From NCBI GenBank assembly GCA_913057135.1, contig CAJXNM010000007.1:16202-80201 (forward strand): 64,000 nt of DNA. Direction: 5' to 3'. Every line of letters begins with the position of its first letter. Position 1 is the first letter of the stretch. Under the pieces are notes generated by a model, which was not told the DNA's origin, made no database searches, and was given only the letters and a program-made list of their open reading frames with translations. The position numbers and the translations under genes were made by a program. The stretch is from an uncultured Halieaceae bacterium (GTDB lineage: Bacteria > Pseudomonadota > Gammaproteobacteria > Pseudomonadales > Halieaceae). Below are positions 54,720 to 63,943 of this stretch, in pieces.

Positions 54720-56434
54720 CGGCGGCTCCAGACCTCGGCACCGCCAATGTAGGTATTTTCCACTCGAAGAGTACGCACGTCGTCTTCAGTCAATGGATCA
54801 CCAGACAGCACCACCAAATCGGCCAACTTGCCGGGCTCAATAGAGCCGATTTGGTCATCCATGAATACCTGCCAAGCGGCGTCGATAGTAATAGAGCGCA
54901 GCGCCTGCATACGACTAATACGCTGCTCGGGACCCAATACCTCGCCGCTGCGGGTTTGGCGCTGGGTCTGACTCCATACAATCTGCATAGGCAGCATGGG
55001 TGTCACCGGGGTGTCCTGATGACCACTGAAGCGCACGCCATAATCGAGGGCCCACTGGGCCGGACTCAGGTTCTGTGCACGCTCGGGACCAACAAACATG
55101 CCCGCGTGACGATCGCCCCAATAGTAGGTGTGTGAAGGAAAGAAGCTGGGGGTCACCCCAAGCTCTGCCATGCGCGCTATTTGATCTTCCCGCGCTAGTT
55201 GGGCGTGAATAATGAGTGGTCGGGCATCGGGCCAGGGGTGTGCAGCCTGAGCCGCCTCGATGGCATCGAGGGTATCGTCGAGACTGGCGTCACCGTTACA
55301 GTGAATGGCTGCCTGAACCCGCTCTCTGTACAAGCCCTCTAGCTGATGGAACAGATCTTCGCGGGACACCGATGGATACCCGCGATACTCGGCATCGCCC
55401 TCGAAGGGCGTGTAATAGGGCTCGGTGAGGTAGCCGGTAAACCCTTGGATACTGCCATCGGCAATAATCTTAACCCGGGGCACGACCATTCGGCCGGCCG
55501 CCAGGGATTCAGGTCGCCAGCCCTCGTTCAACACCTGCTGCTCGACTTCTTCCATAAGCGGAAACAATGCCACACGCTGGGGGTAAACGTTGAAGCGACT
55601 GAGGGGTCCCAGCAAATCCGCAAGCATCGCGGGCATGCCGCCCGCCGACGCTGTCGTGACACCCTGCTCGAGATACTCCCGGGCGGCGTGGGTGGTCATG
55701 CGAATGGCATCCATGGCGCCAATATTTAACGTCTCCTGCATCACTAAACGCGCTGCGGTCTCCTCCAGTACACCGTTGGGCTCACCCGGCTCGCCCGCTT
55801 CACCCTGACCGAAGCGCTGTATGTGGCCACCTTTGGGGTCGGCACTTGCCGCCGTAATACCCATCTCGGCTAGGGCCACCGAGTTCACTGCAGCCAAATG
55901 TCCCGAGGTATGCAGTACGGCTACCGGTCGCTCGGTGGACACCTGATCAAGATCATAGCGCGTCGGGTGACGACCCTCGGCAAGCAGGGTGTCATCGTAG
56001 CCAAAGCCACGAATCCAGCCATCGGGACGCTGTTGGGCGTAGTCCTTGAGGGCGTCGATAAGCTGCGGCATGGTTTCAATCGTGCCCATGGGCGGGCTGT
56101 TTAAGTTTGCCGAGAACACCACCTGACCTGAGCCTGGAAAATGGCCGTGGGCATCGACAATACCGGGCATGAGGGTACGTCCGCGCAGATCGGTAACCAT
56201 GGTTGCATCGGTGGCCTCGGCTAACAGGGACTCAGCTGTACCCACCGCTTCAATACGATCACCGCGCACACTGAGCGCCTCGGCAATGGTGTTGTCGGCA
56301 TCTAGGGTCAAAATATGGCCGTTGATAAACACCTGATGCTCGGGGGGCTCGGGTGGACGCGTCGCAATGGCAAACAGTACATAGATACCGGTAAGAAATG
56401 CCGCCAGAATTAGCAGGCCAACGCGATAGGACAT
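54716..56434 (-). CDS. Exported or membrane-anchored amidohydrolase (YtcJ-like)
   Basis: A 572-residue amidohydrolase. The N-terminal helix GLLILAAFLTGIYVLFAIAT is a signal anchor. Metal-site motifs are MPGIVDAHGHFPGSG (HxH), AIHCNGDASLDDTLDAIEAA, SGHQDTPVTPM (Asp) and the end motif GSIEPGKLADLVVLSGDPL. These place it with the YtcJ/LAF3 subgroup of metal-dependent amidohydrolases, whose substrates are largely unknown. It follows slyX on the same strand. Confidence 0.88.
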   Translation of the reverse strand: MSYRVGLLILAAFLTGIYVLFAIATRPPEPPEHQVFINGHILTLDADNTIAEALSVRGDRIEAVGTAESLLAEATDATMVTDLRGRTLMPGIVDAHGHFPGSGQVVFSANLNSPPMGTIETMPQLIDALKDYAQQRPDGWIRGFGYDDTLLAEGRHPTRYDLDQVSTERPVAVLHTSGHLAAVNSVALAEMGITAASADPKGGHIQRFGQGEAGEPGEPNGVLEETAARLVMQETLNIGAMDAIRMTTHAAREYLEQGVTTASAGGMPAMLADLLGPLSRFNVYPQRVALFPLMEEVEQQVLNEGWRPESLAAGRMVVPRVKIIADGSIQGFTGYLTEPYYTPFEGDAEYRGYPSVSREDLFHQLEGLYRERVQAAIHCNGDASLDDTLDAIEAAQAAHPWPDARPLIIHAQLAREDQIARMAELGVTPSFFPSHTYYWGDRHAGMFVGPERAQNLSPAQWALDYGVRFSGHQDTPVTPMLPMQIVWSQTQRQTRSGEVLGPEQRISRMQALRSITIDAAWQVFMDDQIGSIEPGKLADLVVLSGDPLTEDDVRTLRVENTYIGGAEVWSRR

Positions 56435-56463
56435 GGTTTACTCCGTGTTATTACGTGCGCTAC

Positions 56464-56733
56464 TCAGTAGTGGGGTGGCGGCGCATCGGTGGTTTCAGTC
56501 ATGGCATCGAGACGGTTGCCCTGCTCTTTCAGCTGCCCGTGTAGCAAGCGCAACTGTTGTTGTAACTCGTGCAGCTGACGCTGTTGTGTGGCCAGTGCCT
56601 CATCGAGGCTGGCTACCGTGTCCTCAAGAAACGCCACCTGCATTTGCAAGGCTTCAATAACGACGGACCCATCGTCTGCCGTGTTGTCTGCTGAGCGTCC
56701 GTTGGCGTTAACCTTGTTTGAGTTACCGGGCAT
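56464..56733 (-). CDS. slyX: SlyX family protein
   Basis: An 89-residue coiled-coil protein. The middle (LQMQVAFLEDTVASLDEALA, then TQQRQLHELQQQLRLLHGQL) is the leucine-heptad core of SlyX. A Pro-rich end, TDAPPPHY, is typical of the family. Function is not established. It is 29 bp upstream of the amidohydrolase start and so is likely co-transcribed. Confidence 0.85.
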   Translation of the reverse strand: MPGNSNKVNANGRSADNTADDGSVVIEALQMQVAFLEDTVASLDEALATQQRQLHELQQQLRLLHGQLKEQGNRLDAMTETTDAPPPHY

Positions 56734-56866
56734 AGTCTGTCTCTGTCGATGTGCTGCCTGCTGCGCGCGATGATTTTAACCAAGGCGACCCGCGCCCCTT
56801 AATTCTCGCCGTGCACGCGGCTACTATACGCGCTGTTGACACCCACTGCGGTATTGGAGCGCTTAC

Positions 56867-57226
56867 GTGGCTAAAAAATCATCGTCAAAACTGGTGTATT
56901 CCACCGACGGAGGTCGTCTGTGCCACCAGTGCCATCGCAAATTAGCAGATTGCGTCTGTGGTAACGCCGCACCGGTTCATCAGGGCGATGGCATTGCCCG
57001 CATACGCCGGGAAACCAAAGGCCGCGGCGGCAAAGCTGTGACGGTCATCGATGGCTTACCGGTCAGTCCCGATGAGCTGAAAACCGTTGCCAAAGCCTTA
57101 AAACAACGCTGTGGCGTGGGTGGTGCGGTGAAGGCAATGACCATTGAGATTCAGGGAGACCAGCGCGATACCTGCGAGCAGGCCCTAACCGCCATGGGTT
57201 ACCGCTGCAAACGCGCTGGGGGCTAG
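56867..57226 (+). CDS. yciH: SUI1/YciH-type translation factor
   Basis: A 119-residue SUI1-domain protein, the bacterial relative of eukaryotic initiation factor 1. The core includes RIRRETKGRGGKAVTVIDGL, KALKQRCGVGGAVK and IEIQGDQRD. The N-terminus has a CHQCHRKLADCVC cluster (residues 19-31), a probable zinc knuckle as in Pseudomonas-type YciH but missing from the E. coli protein. GTG 56867 is preceded by GGAG 8 bp away. It is divergent from slyX. Confidence 0.92.
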   Translation: MAKKSSSKLVYSTDGGRLCHQCHRKLADCVCGNAAPVHQGDGIARIRRETKGRGGKAVTVIDGLPVSPDELKTVAKALKQRCGVGGAVKAMTIEIQGDQRDTCEQALTAMGYRCKRAGG

Positions 57227-57253
57227 CACCCGCCAGCGCACAGTTATAGGCGC

Positions 57254-58372
57254 TTAGCCCATGACAATAAGGGTCTTCTTACCGGTTGCGCGCTTGCCGT
57301 ACTCTTTCACGGCGGCCACAGCCAGGGACTCGGTGAGCGCAACACGACTGGCGTAATGGCTGGCAAACGTAGTGGTTAAGCCTTTCAGTACCCGCCCCTG
57401 CATGGCCATCACACGCTCAATACCCGCACGCTGCATGAACGGCGTTAACAACCAGCCGCCCACACTCCACGCGAAGCCATAACTTCGGGTTAGGGTCATC
57501 GGCGCCGGATCGAGCATGCCATACACATACACCTGTTTGTGTTCATTGGAACCGTAGCGGCTCCACTCGCTCATGCGTTTTTGTGCGGCGATTTCCATGG
57601 CCATTAAAATTTGATTGCTGAGTGCGCCGCCCCCAATAGGGTCGAAGGCCAGTGTGGCACCGGTTGCCTCAATGGCCGCCTGCAACTGCGCGCCGAAATC
57701 ATCGGCAGCACTGTTGAGTACGATATCCGCCCCCTGCCCTTTCAGCAGCGCTACCTGCTCTTCGGAGCGCACGATATTGACCAGGGGGATGCCATCTTCA
57801 ATGCAAATACGATTGAGCATTTGACCTAAGTTAGAGGCCGCCGCCAAATGCACCATGGCCTTGTGGCCTTCCATTTTCAGGGTTTCCACAAAACCAAGAG
57901 CGGTCATGGGGTTTACAAAGCAAGAGGCGCCCTGCTCGGCCGAGATGTCATCGCCTAGGGGCATGCATTGCATGGCAGGCAAACAGCGATACTGGGCAAA
58001 GAGCTCACCACCAAAAGCGCCGACACGCTTGCCCATCAGCGCTTGAGCGGCATCGGACTCGCCGGCGGCGATGACGGTACCTGAACCTTCGTTGCCAACA
58101 GGCAACCACTGGCCCATACGCGATTGGTAAGCCTTTAGCATGGCAGGGGGAATATCAATGACAACCGAGGGCAAGCCATTACGCTCACTGGCTTTCGCCG
58201 CGTCGACGTCCGCAAGACCAAACATAAGCGCTAGGTCAGAGGGGTTAATCGGTGCAGCCTCGACTTTGAGGATCACTTCATGGGGCGCCGGCTCTGGAAT
58301 GTCGACCTCGAAAAAGGCGCATTCAATGGTGGCGTTATCGTGAACACAAGATTGCAGCTGGAGCGTTTTCAT
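57254..58372 (-). CDS. MDR-family zinc-independent dehydrogenase
   Basis: A 372-residue medium-chain dehydrogenase/reductase. The GroES-like N-terminal half includes HEVILKVEAAPINPSDLALM and GNEGSGTVIAAGE; the Rossmann half has AMVHLAAASNLGQMLNRICI with LVNIVRSEEQVALLKGQGAD. The structural zinc Cys cluster is absent, so it is a quinone-oxidoreductase or enoyl-reductase type member. Substrate unknown. It is convergent with yciH. Confidence 0.85.
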   Translation of the reverse strand: MKTLQLQSCVHDNATIECAFFEVDIPEPAPHEVILKVEAAPINPSDLALMFGLADVDAAKASERNGLPSVVIDIPPAMLKAYQSRMGQWLPVGNEGSGTVIAAGESDAAQALMGKRVGAFGGELFAQYRCLPAMQCMPLGDDISAEQGASCFVNPMTALGFVETLKMEGHKAMVHLAAASNLGQMLNRICIEDGIPLVNIVRSEEQVALLKGQGADIVLNSAADDFGAQLQAAIEATGATLAFDPIGGGALSNQILMAMEIAAQKRMSEWSRYGSNEHKQVYVYGMLDPAPMTLTRSYGFAWSVGGWLLTPFMQRAGIERVMAMQGRVLKGLTTTFASHYASRVALTESLAVAAVKEYGKRATGKKTLIVMG

Positions 58373-58452
58373 TATCGTCCTTATTGAGAAGCGTGGTTAT
58401 TGTAGGAGAGTGAGTGTAGCGCCTAATACAGGCGGCCGAACACCGGGAGCGC

Positions 58453-58612
58453 ATCAAAGATAGCTCGTCAAAGATAGCTCCTCGAGGTGGCTCATCAAGG
58501 TGGCTCCTCGAGATAACCCCTGGAGATAACCCCTGGAGACAGCCCATAGAAATAGCTCCCGGAGATGGCTCGCTACGGGCAGCTCAACACAGGGAGCTCA
58601 TGACAGGTAGCC
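58453..58612. repeat. Twelve degenerate 13-14-bp tandem repeats
   Basis: The gap between the slt stop and the MDR gene start consists of about 12 units such as ATCAAAGATAGCTC, GTCAAAGATAGCTC, CTCGAGGTGGCTC, ATCAAGGTGGCTC and CTGGAGATAACCC. Unit lengths of 13 and 14 rule out a conserved reading frame. It behaves like a minisatellite; there are no spacers, so it is not a CRISPR array. It sits in the promoter-proximal region of the MDR gene. Confidence 0.8.
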
Positions 58613-58635
58613 AACGATAGTTGGGCGGCGGTTAG

Positions 58636-60651
58636 TCAGCCACCGGTGCTGTCCATGGCTGAATAGCCATGGCTGGGTAAATCGGCCGCCCACTCTTGGG
58701 CGCTTAAGACGCGAGCCGGCTGCCCGGCCTGCTCGCGATAAATCACCGTGTACGCCAGCACCGCCTGCACGTACTCGCGGGTCTCCTTAAACGGTATGCT
58801 GTCAATCCAGCGATCAACGGGAAGCGGGTCCTCAATCCAGCGATCGACCCGATGGGGTCCCGCGTTGTAACCCGCCAGTGCTCTAGGCCTGTGACCATTA
58901 AATCGATCGAGGAGCTCTCGATAATAGCGACTGCCCAAGCGGACGTTGTAATCGACATCGTACAGGGCACTTCGGCGCCAGGGTAAGCCTGCTTTACGGG
59001 CCACCGTTCGCGCGGTACTGGGCATCACTTGCATGAGGCCCTTGGCCCCTACCCGAGACTCCGCCAAGGGGTACAGGGCACTCTCGCGCCGGGCAATAGC
59101 CATTAGCTCGGCCACATCAAGATCGTGCTCTAAGGCTGCCCGCTCAAAGTTGCCGGCATACGCTTCAGGGAAACGCAGGTCCACGTAATCCCAGGCCTTG
59201 GCCAGGTTGGCGGTTTCAACGGCAAAGGCCGACCATCCCTGCTGTAAGGCGTAACGGGCCCAGGCCAGGGCCAACGATGTCTGCCCCGATTGAATATAAC
59301 TTCCCATCCAATAACGCCACTCGAGGCGGGCATCCGCCAAGCGCTCTAGGGCCACCAACTCTTGCACCCGGGCCAGTGCTGGATGCGACTTACCCGGTGG
59401 CAGTGGTGCTGGCTGGCCATTCAACTGATAGGACACATCGAGTAAATCGGCCGCCAAAAACCCGTGGTAGCTACGCTCTTTCGCCAACGCCTCAAGAATG
59501 GGCGTGGCAGCGTCCGATTGCCCCAAGGCCCCCAGGGCACGCGCCTGCCAGTAACGCCATTGATCTCGCTGCTGCGCCAGAGGCGACAGCCAGGCCAAGC
59601 CATCGAGCAGATGCTGCCAATGGCCATCGTGCACCTGTTGCCGCAGGTAGATCTCGGTGAGTTCGTCATCGGCCAGGCGCTGTAAATTCTCGAGCACCCA
59701 GGCCTCGGGGGCGGCGCTTTGGGCAAATAAACTATGGCGGGTAATCATTGCCGCCATGGCTTCGTACTGCTGGTCGGTAAATGGCTGCACCGGCTCGGCG
59801 TTCATCAGGGCCTTGCGCGCTTTTTCTGGGTTGACACGCGCCAGGCGTCGAATACCCACCGTCATCAGTTGCGCATGGGCAGCCGATGGCTTGTGAGCAT
59901 CGCTCACCAAACGATTGGGGTGGCGATAGACCTGATAAAGCTCAGCCAATAGCGGGGATAAGGCGGGTGATGCAAAACGCTGTAGATAGCGAATAAGGTG
60001 AGATGAACGCGCATCGAAGGCTTTTAACGCCCGGGACCAGACCAGTTCATCGGAGGGCGACTGCACCGCCAGCCACTGCTTGAACAAGGGATCGCAGGCT
60101 TTGTCTTGGGAGTACCCCACGTTCCACAGGGTCTCGGCGCCGCGCCAGGCGCCTGCGGTATCGCCAGTGGCCGCCAGCGCTCGGTAGTAGTAGCACTGCA
60201 GCTCGGTATCATTAGGGGGACCATCGAGGGCGCCCAAGAACTCACGCCAATGGCGATCTTGCCCTTTGTGCAGCAAGTAGGCGTGTAACAGTCGGTTGGC
60301 CAGGGGCGATGCGCCCGCCCGCTCGCGAAAATCCTGGAGCGCTTGAGGTTGCAATGTATGCAACTGCTCTTTCAGTGCCTCGTAATCCAGGTATAGCGCA
60401 AGGGGGTAGTCGTCTAAGTCGGCGCGAAGCTGCTGATACCGGGGCCCTACCCCTGTGCTCAGCTCCTCGAGGGCGGCGATAAATAATTGGCGTTGCTCAT
60501 TAGCCTGGGCAAGCGTGCCACTAAGCAGCCAAAGCGCCGTTAAGCAAACACCCAAAAAACGCCGGCCGACGCCGCGGGTTACGACTGCCACTAACCCGCC
60601 GACCAGTGGTAAGGGCTGTCTACAGCCACTTGTTAAGGCATATAAGCTCAT
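58636..60651 (-). CDS. slt: Soluble lytic murein transglycosylase
   Basis: A 671-residue periplasmic enzyme that cuts glycan strands, leaving 1,6-anhydro-muramic ends. After a signal peptide (LGVCLTALWLLSGTLAQA, about 33-50), a long helical superstructure follows, then the SLT domain: catalytic Glu in AIARRESALYPLAE (about 521), GAKGLMQVMPSTAR, GSRYYRELLDRFNG and ALAGYNAGPHRVDRW. This matches Slt70 in layout and length. It is divergent from selD. Confidence 0.93.
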   Translation of the reverse strand: MSLYALTSGCRQPLPLVGGLVAVVTRGVGRRFLGVCLTALWLLSGTLAQANEQRQLFIAALEELSTGVGPRYQQLRADLDDYPLALYLDYEALKEQLHTLQPQALQDFRERAGASPLANRLLHAYLLHKGQDRHWREFLGALDGPPNDTELQCYYYRALAATGDTAGAWRGAETLWNVGYSQDKACDPLFKQWLAVQSPSDELVWSRALKAFDARSSHLIRYLQRFASPALSPLLAELYQVYRHPNRLVSDAHKPSAAHAQLMTVGIRRLARVNPEKARKALMNAEPVQPFTDQQYEAMAAMITRHSLFAQSAAPEAWVLENLQRLADDELTEIYLRQQVHDGHWQHLLDGLAWLSPLAQQRDQWRYWQARALGALGQSDAATPILEALAKERSYHGFLAADLLDVSYQLNGQPAPLPPGKSHPALARVQELVALERLADARLEWRYWMGSYIQSGQTSLALAWARYALQQGWSAFAVETANLAKAWDYVDLRFPEAYAGNFERAALEHDLDVAELMAIARRESALYPLAESRVGAKGLMQVMPSTARTVARKAGLPWRRSALYDVDYNVRLGSRYYRELLDRFNGHRPRALAGYNAGPHRVDRWIEDPLPVDRWIDSIPFKETREYVQAVLAYTVIYREQAGQPARVLSAQEWAADLPSHGYSAMDSTGG

Positions 60652-60824
60652 CGAGGCTACGGCCCTTCCTTATGGGTTGCCGACTGCCTACAAAGCATGG
60701 AACGATGCGTGTCACTTTTCAATGCCCGTGTTCGCATCGTCCCGGTTATGCAGATGCCTCTACACATTCACGCTTATTATGAGCACCCTTCAATGGGCAC
60801 TTCTAAAGGACCGCAGTCACTTTC

Positions 60825-61883
60825 ATGACCAAACCATCGATACGCCTTACACAGTACAGCCATGGCGCGGGCTGTGGCTGCAAAATTGCGCCCGACGTGC
60901 TCGATCGAATGTTAGCGGGCAGTTTGGCGGGCCAAGGCGCCCCTGAATTCCCCACGCTACTGGTGGGCAACCACAGCCGTGATGATGCCGCTGCCGTCGA
61001 TATTGGTGATGGCAGAGCCATTCTCAGCACCACCGATTTCTTCATGCCTATTGTCGATGATGCTTACGATTTTGGCCGCGTTGCCGCCACCAATGCCATC
61101 AGTGATATTTACGCCATGGGGGGTAAACCTCTTATGGCCATTGCCATTTTAGGCTGGCCCGTCGATAAACTGCCCCCGGAACTGGCGGGTCAAGTCATCG
61201 CCGGAGGACGCCAGGTGTGCCTTGATGCGGGCATTGCCCTAGCCGGCGGTCACAGTATCGATGCACCCGAGCCCATTTTTGGATTGGCGGTAACCGGGGA
61301 AGTGCCCATCGACCAACTGAAGCGTAACAACAGTGCTCGGGCGGGGGATGTGCTGTTCCTGACCAAGCCCTTGGGCATTGGCATCCTGACGACGGCAGAG
61401 AAGCAAGGCAAGCTGTTGGATGAGCATCGTGGTCTTGCCACAGAAGTCATGTGTCAACCTAACCGCATTGGCAGCACTCTGGCGGCTATTGAGGGGGTAC
61501 ACGCCATGACCGACGTAACGGGCTTTGCCTTACTGGGTCATTTGCTCGAGTTATGCACAGGGTCGGATCTAGATGCGGTGTTAGAGCCGGGCAACATCCC
61601 GCTGCTACCCGGTGTTGAGCACTACATCCGTGAAGGGTGCATTCCAGGCGGCAGTGGTCGAAATTTCAACGCCTACGGTCACGCACTGGCACCGCTAACC
61701 GATGGGCAGCGGCATCTCCTGTGTGATCCGCAAACCAGCGGCGGCCTGCTGTTGGCGGTGGCACCCAATGCCTCACCCCGGGTGCAAAAGACCTTACGCG
61801 CTGCCGGCTTACCGGCCACCCCCATTGGTGAACTGGTGGAAACAACGGGGAATATTGTGCGCATTCGAGTGAGCAATGGCTGA
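60825..61883 (+). CDS. selD: Selenophosphate synthetase
   Basis: A 352-residue enzyme making selenophosphate from selenide and ATP. The N-terminal active site is [12 protein letters not shown] with Cys17 and the essential Lys20; Cys is used here, not selenocysteine. [14 protein letters not shown] supplies the Mg-ATP aspartates, and [19 protein letters not shown] is a family hallmark. The gene overlaps mnmH by 8 bp. No selA or selB is in the window, so use in tRNA 2-selenouridine formation is what the context supports. Confidence 0.97.
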   Translation: MTKPSIRLTQYSHGAGCGCKIAPDVLDRMLAGSLAGQGAPEFPTLLVGNHSRDDAAAVDIGDGRAILSTTDFFMPIVDDAYDFGRVAATNAISDIYAMGGKPLMAIAILGWPVDKLPPELAGQVIAGGRQVCLDAGIALAGGHSIDAPEPIFGLAVTGEVPIDQLKRNNSARAGDVLFLTKPLGIGILTTAEKQGKLLDEHRGLATEVMCQPNRIGSTLAAIEGVHAMTDVTGFALLGHLLELCTGSDLDAVLEPGNIPLLPGVEHYIREGCIPGGSGRNFNAYGHALAPLTDGQRHLLCDPQTSGGLLLAVAPNASPRVQKTLRAAGLPATPIGELVETTGNIVRIRVSNG

Positions 61884-63009
61884 CGATTCTCCAGCGGCGG
61901 CATTTGCAGAGCTGTTGCTCAATGATGTGCCGCTTATTGATACCCGCGCACCGGTGGAGTTTGCCAAAGGCAGTTTTCCCACCGCGGTGAATCTGCCGCT
62001 CATGAGTGACGACGAGCGCGCCGCAGTGGGTACCTGCTACAAGCAGCAGGGCCCAGAGGCCGCTGTTGCGCTGGGGCATCAATTGGTCTCGGGTAAGGTA
62101 AAGGCACAGCGCATTGCTGCGTGGACAGCATTTACCGAGCAACACCCACACGGGGCGCTGTTTTGCTTTCGAGGAGGCATGCGCTCGGCCATCGTGCAGC
62201 AATGGTTACTGGAAGCGGGTATTCATTACCCGCGCATCACCGGTGGCTACAAAGCTATGCGACGCTGGCTCATCGATGAGCTTGAGCGACTGTGTAATGA
62301 GCATGCCTTTATTATCGTTAGTGGCAAAACCGGGGTGGCTAAGACACGCCTGTTAAACGAGGGCCATCAGGGGCAACCACTGCCCGGTGCCATCGATTTA
62401 GAGGGGCTTGCATGCCATCGAGGCTCCGCCTTCGGTCGTCGCGTTCAGGAACAACCCAGCCAAATTAGCTTTGAGATTGCCTTGGCCATTGCGCTGCTTA
62501 AGCGCGCGCGTGCTCACACGGGCCCACTGCTGCTTGAGGACGAGAGCCGATTGATTGGCCGCTGCGCACTGCCATTACCCCTGCAACGGGTGATTCAACA
62601 GGCACCGATGGTGTTGGTGGACGCGCCGCTGGCGGCCCGGGTGCGCCACACCCATGAAAATTATATTCTGGCCAATCTGCAGGATTTTGAACAGGCCGCA
62701 GCTCAGTCACACACCGACCGAAAGATAGCCTTTGATGATTTCGCCACCAGTTTACGAGAAGCGCTGAGCCGAATTCGCCGGCGACTGGGGGGCGACCGTT
62801 ATGGGCTACTACAGGCGCAATTAAACGATGCACTGACACTGCATGAGCGGGGTGACCCCAGCGGGCACTGCGCATGGATTGAGACCCTGCTGCGGGACTA
62901 CTACGACCCTATGTACGAGTATCAGCTCACGCGCAAATCAAACCCAGTATTGTTCAAAGGGGATTACGCCGCCGTTGCAGACTACTTAGCGACGCACCAG
63001 CCGGGTTAG
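61876..63009 (+). CDS. mnmH: tRNA 2-selenouridine synthase
   Basis: A 377-residue enzyme (also SelU/YbbB) that replaces sulfur by selenium at the wobble 2-thiouridine of tRNAs via a geranylated intermediate. The rhodanese domain holds the catalytic Cys in [16 protein letters not shown] (about 97), and the P-loop is [16 protein letters not shown]. The last 16 codons lie in a 63-bp sequence repeated at 63881-63943, and the gene is intact in the left copy. In the ancestral layout its end would overlap that of the converging RNA methyltransferase. Confidence 0.95.
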   Translation: MADDSPAAAFAELLLNDVPLIDTRAPVEFAKGSFPTAVNLPLMSDDERAAVGTCYKQQGPEAAVALGHQLVSGKVKAQRIAAWTAFTEQHPHGALFCFRGGMRSAIVQQWLLEAGIHYPRITGGYKAMRRWLIDELERLCNEHAFIIVSGKTGVAKTRLLNEGHQGQPLPGAIDLEGLACHRGSAFGRRVQEQPSQISFEIALAIALLKRARAHTGPLLLEDESRLIGRCALPLPLQRVIQQAPMVLVDAPLAARVRHTHENYILANLQDFEQAAAQSHTDRKIAFDDFATSLREALSRIRRRLGGDRYGLLQAQLNDALTLHERGDPSGHCAWIETLLRDYYDPMYEYQLTRKSNPVLFKGDYAAVADYLATHQPG

Positions 63010-63024
63010 TAACTCGACATGGGG
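62962..63024. repeat. 63-bp direct repeat, left copy
   Basis: Positions 62962-63024 and 63881-63943 match at 61 of 63 bases. This copy contains the functional mnmH 3' end and, on the other strand, a remnant of the methyltransferase 3' end. The matching stretch ends at CATGGGG in both copies. Confidence 0.97.
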
Positions 63025-63115
63025 CACACCCACGCATGGCGGCGTCACTTTCTCCTTGAAATACATGCATACATTTTTCAGGCTTCAAGCAAGTAGCCCA
63101 GTAGCGCTCTTTATC

Positions 63116-63125
63116 ATCAGCTGAT
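63116..63125. promoter_or_regulatory. Palindrome upstream of the TumE-type gene
   Basis: ATCAGCTGAT is a perfect 10-bp palindrome 10 bp before the ATG, in an AT-richer leader that also has ATGCAT. It is a plausible operator for the HTH antitoxin encoded second. Inference only. Confidence 0.3.
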
Positions 63126-63135
63126 ATGTTTAGGT

Positions 63136-63501
63136 ATGACTAGAGACACGGGCATCGATACGCTACTTGATCTCCACGGCCACATTCTAGATCAAGGAGA
63201 TGGTTACTGGATAAAGCTAGAAGCTTGGCGAGTCGAAGCTTCACAGCAAATTCCTCACGGAATTAGATACTCGCTGACGCTCCATGAACCTTACGGAAAG
63301 CGAATACTGGGTTATGACAACGCACACGCGGTCAAACCACCAAAGAAATTTAAGTATGCCGGGCGAGTAATTCCTTTTGATCACAAGCACAGACATGCGT
63401 CAGATAAAGGTGTGCCCTACGAGTTTGTAGACGCGCAACAACTGCTAAGCGACTTTTTTGCAGACGTGGACCGCATCCTTATGGAGATACAAAATCAATG
63501 A
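63136..63501 (+). CDS. TumE-family (DUF6516) toxin candidate
   Basis: A 121-residue protein. SYDLILDLH-like start is here DTLLDLHGHILDQGDGYWIK, followed by EASQQIPHGIRYSLTLHEPYG and YDNAHAVKPPKKFKYAG with a late FDHKHRHASDKGVPYEF. These blocks match the DUF6516/TumE family, predicted RNase-like toxins paired with a small HTH partner. The stop overlaps the next ATG (ATGA). The pair sits between the two copies of the 63-bp direct repeat in AT-richer sequence, so it looks recently inserted. Confidence 0.75.
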   Translation: MTRDTGIDTLLDLHGHILDQGDGYWIKLEAWRVEASQQIPHGIRYSLTLHEPYGKRILGYDNAHAVKPPKKFKYAGRVIPFDHKHRHASDKGVPYEFVDAQQLLSDFFADVDRILMEIQNQ

Positions 63502-63848
63502 AGGCAATAGTTATAGGCATCATGCCGCAAGATAAGATTCGTGAGCGGGTTCTGGCGATTGCTCGTGGCGATATTAAACCCAAGCCTAACGACCCCAAAG
63601 TTTGGTTCACCTCAATGAAATCGCTTGCAGAAGTATTGAGCGACGATAACAGGGCGCTGCTGAAGACCATCTCGGAAACAAAACCGACATCAATTTCAGC
63701 GCTGGCAGAAACTACCGGTAGGAAAGCCAGTAACCTATCTCGCACACTAAAGACTATGTCCCGCTACGGGATCGTCGATCTGAAGCGAGAAAAAAATCAG
63801 GTTCGCCCAGTAGCCAAAGCAACTGAATTCAAGATCATTGCTGCCTAA
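63498..63848 (+). CDS. HTH antitoxin of the TumE/TumA pair
   Basis: A 116-residue protein with a winged-helix region in the second half (TSISALAETTGRKASNLSRT, then LKTMSRYGIVDLKREKNQVR), as in TumA/ArsR-like antitoxins. The N-terminal arm (PKVWFTSMKSLAEVLSDDNR) is typical of this group. It is translationally coupled to the toxin candidate, with the toxin gene first. It likely neutralises the toxin and represses the operon. About 30 bp separate its stop from the right repeat copy. Confidence 0.8.
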   Translation: MKAIVIGIMPQDKIRERVLAIARGDIKPKPNDPKVWFTSMKSLAEVLSDDNRALLKTISETKPTSISALAETTGRKASNLSRTLKTMSRYGIVDLKREKNQVRPVAKATEFKIIAA

Positions 63849-63880
63849 GATCAGCAAGAAGCTCCTCTGAAAGCCTCAAT

Positions 63881-63943
63881 GATTACGCCACCGTTGCAGA
63901 CTACTTAGCGACGCACCAGCCGGGTTAGTAGCTCGACATGGGG
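63881..63943. repeat. 63-bp direct repeat, right copy
   Basis: Right copy of the repeat at 62962-63024. Here the methyltransferase 3' end is functional and the mnmH tail is a remnant. The two mismatches change Ala to Thr in the dead mnmH tail and are synonymous (CTA versus TTA, Leu) for the methyltransferase. Confidence 0.97.

Noticed and set aside
58453-58612. CRISPR array
   Set aside because: The repeats are direct, short and contiguous with no unique spacers, and no cas genes are in the window.
61666-62202. A 178-aa minus ORF across the selD-mnmH junction
   Set aside because: Antisense to two confidently identified genes; no domain or ribosome site.
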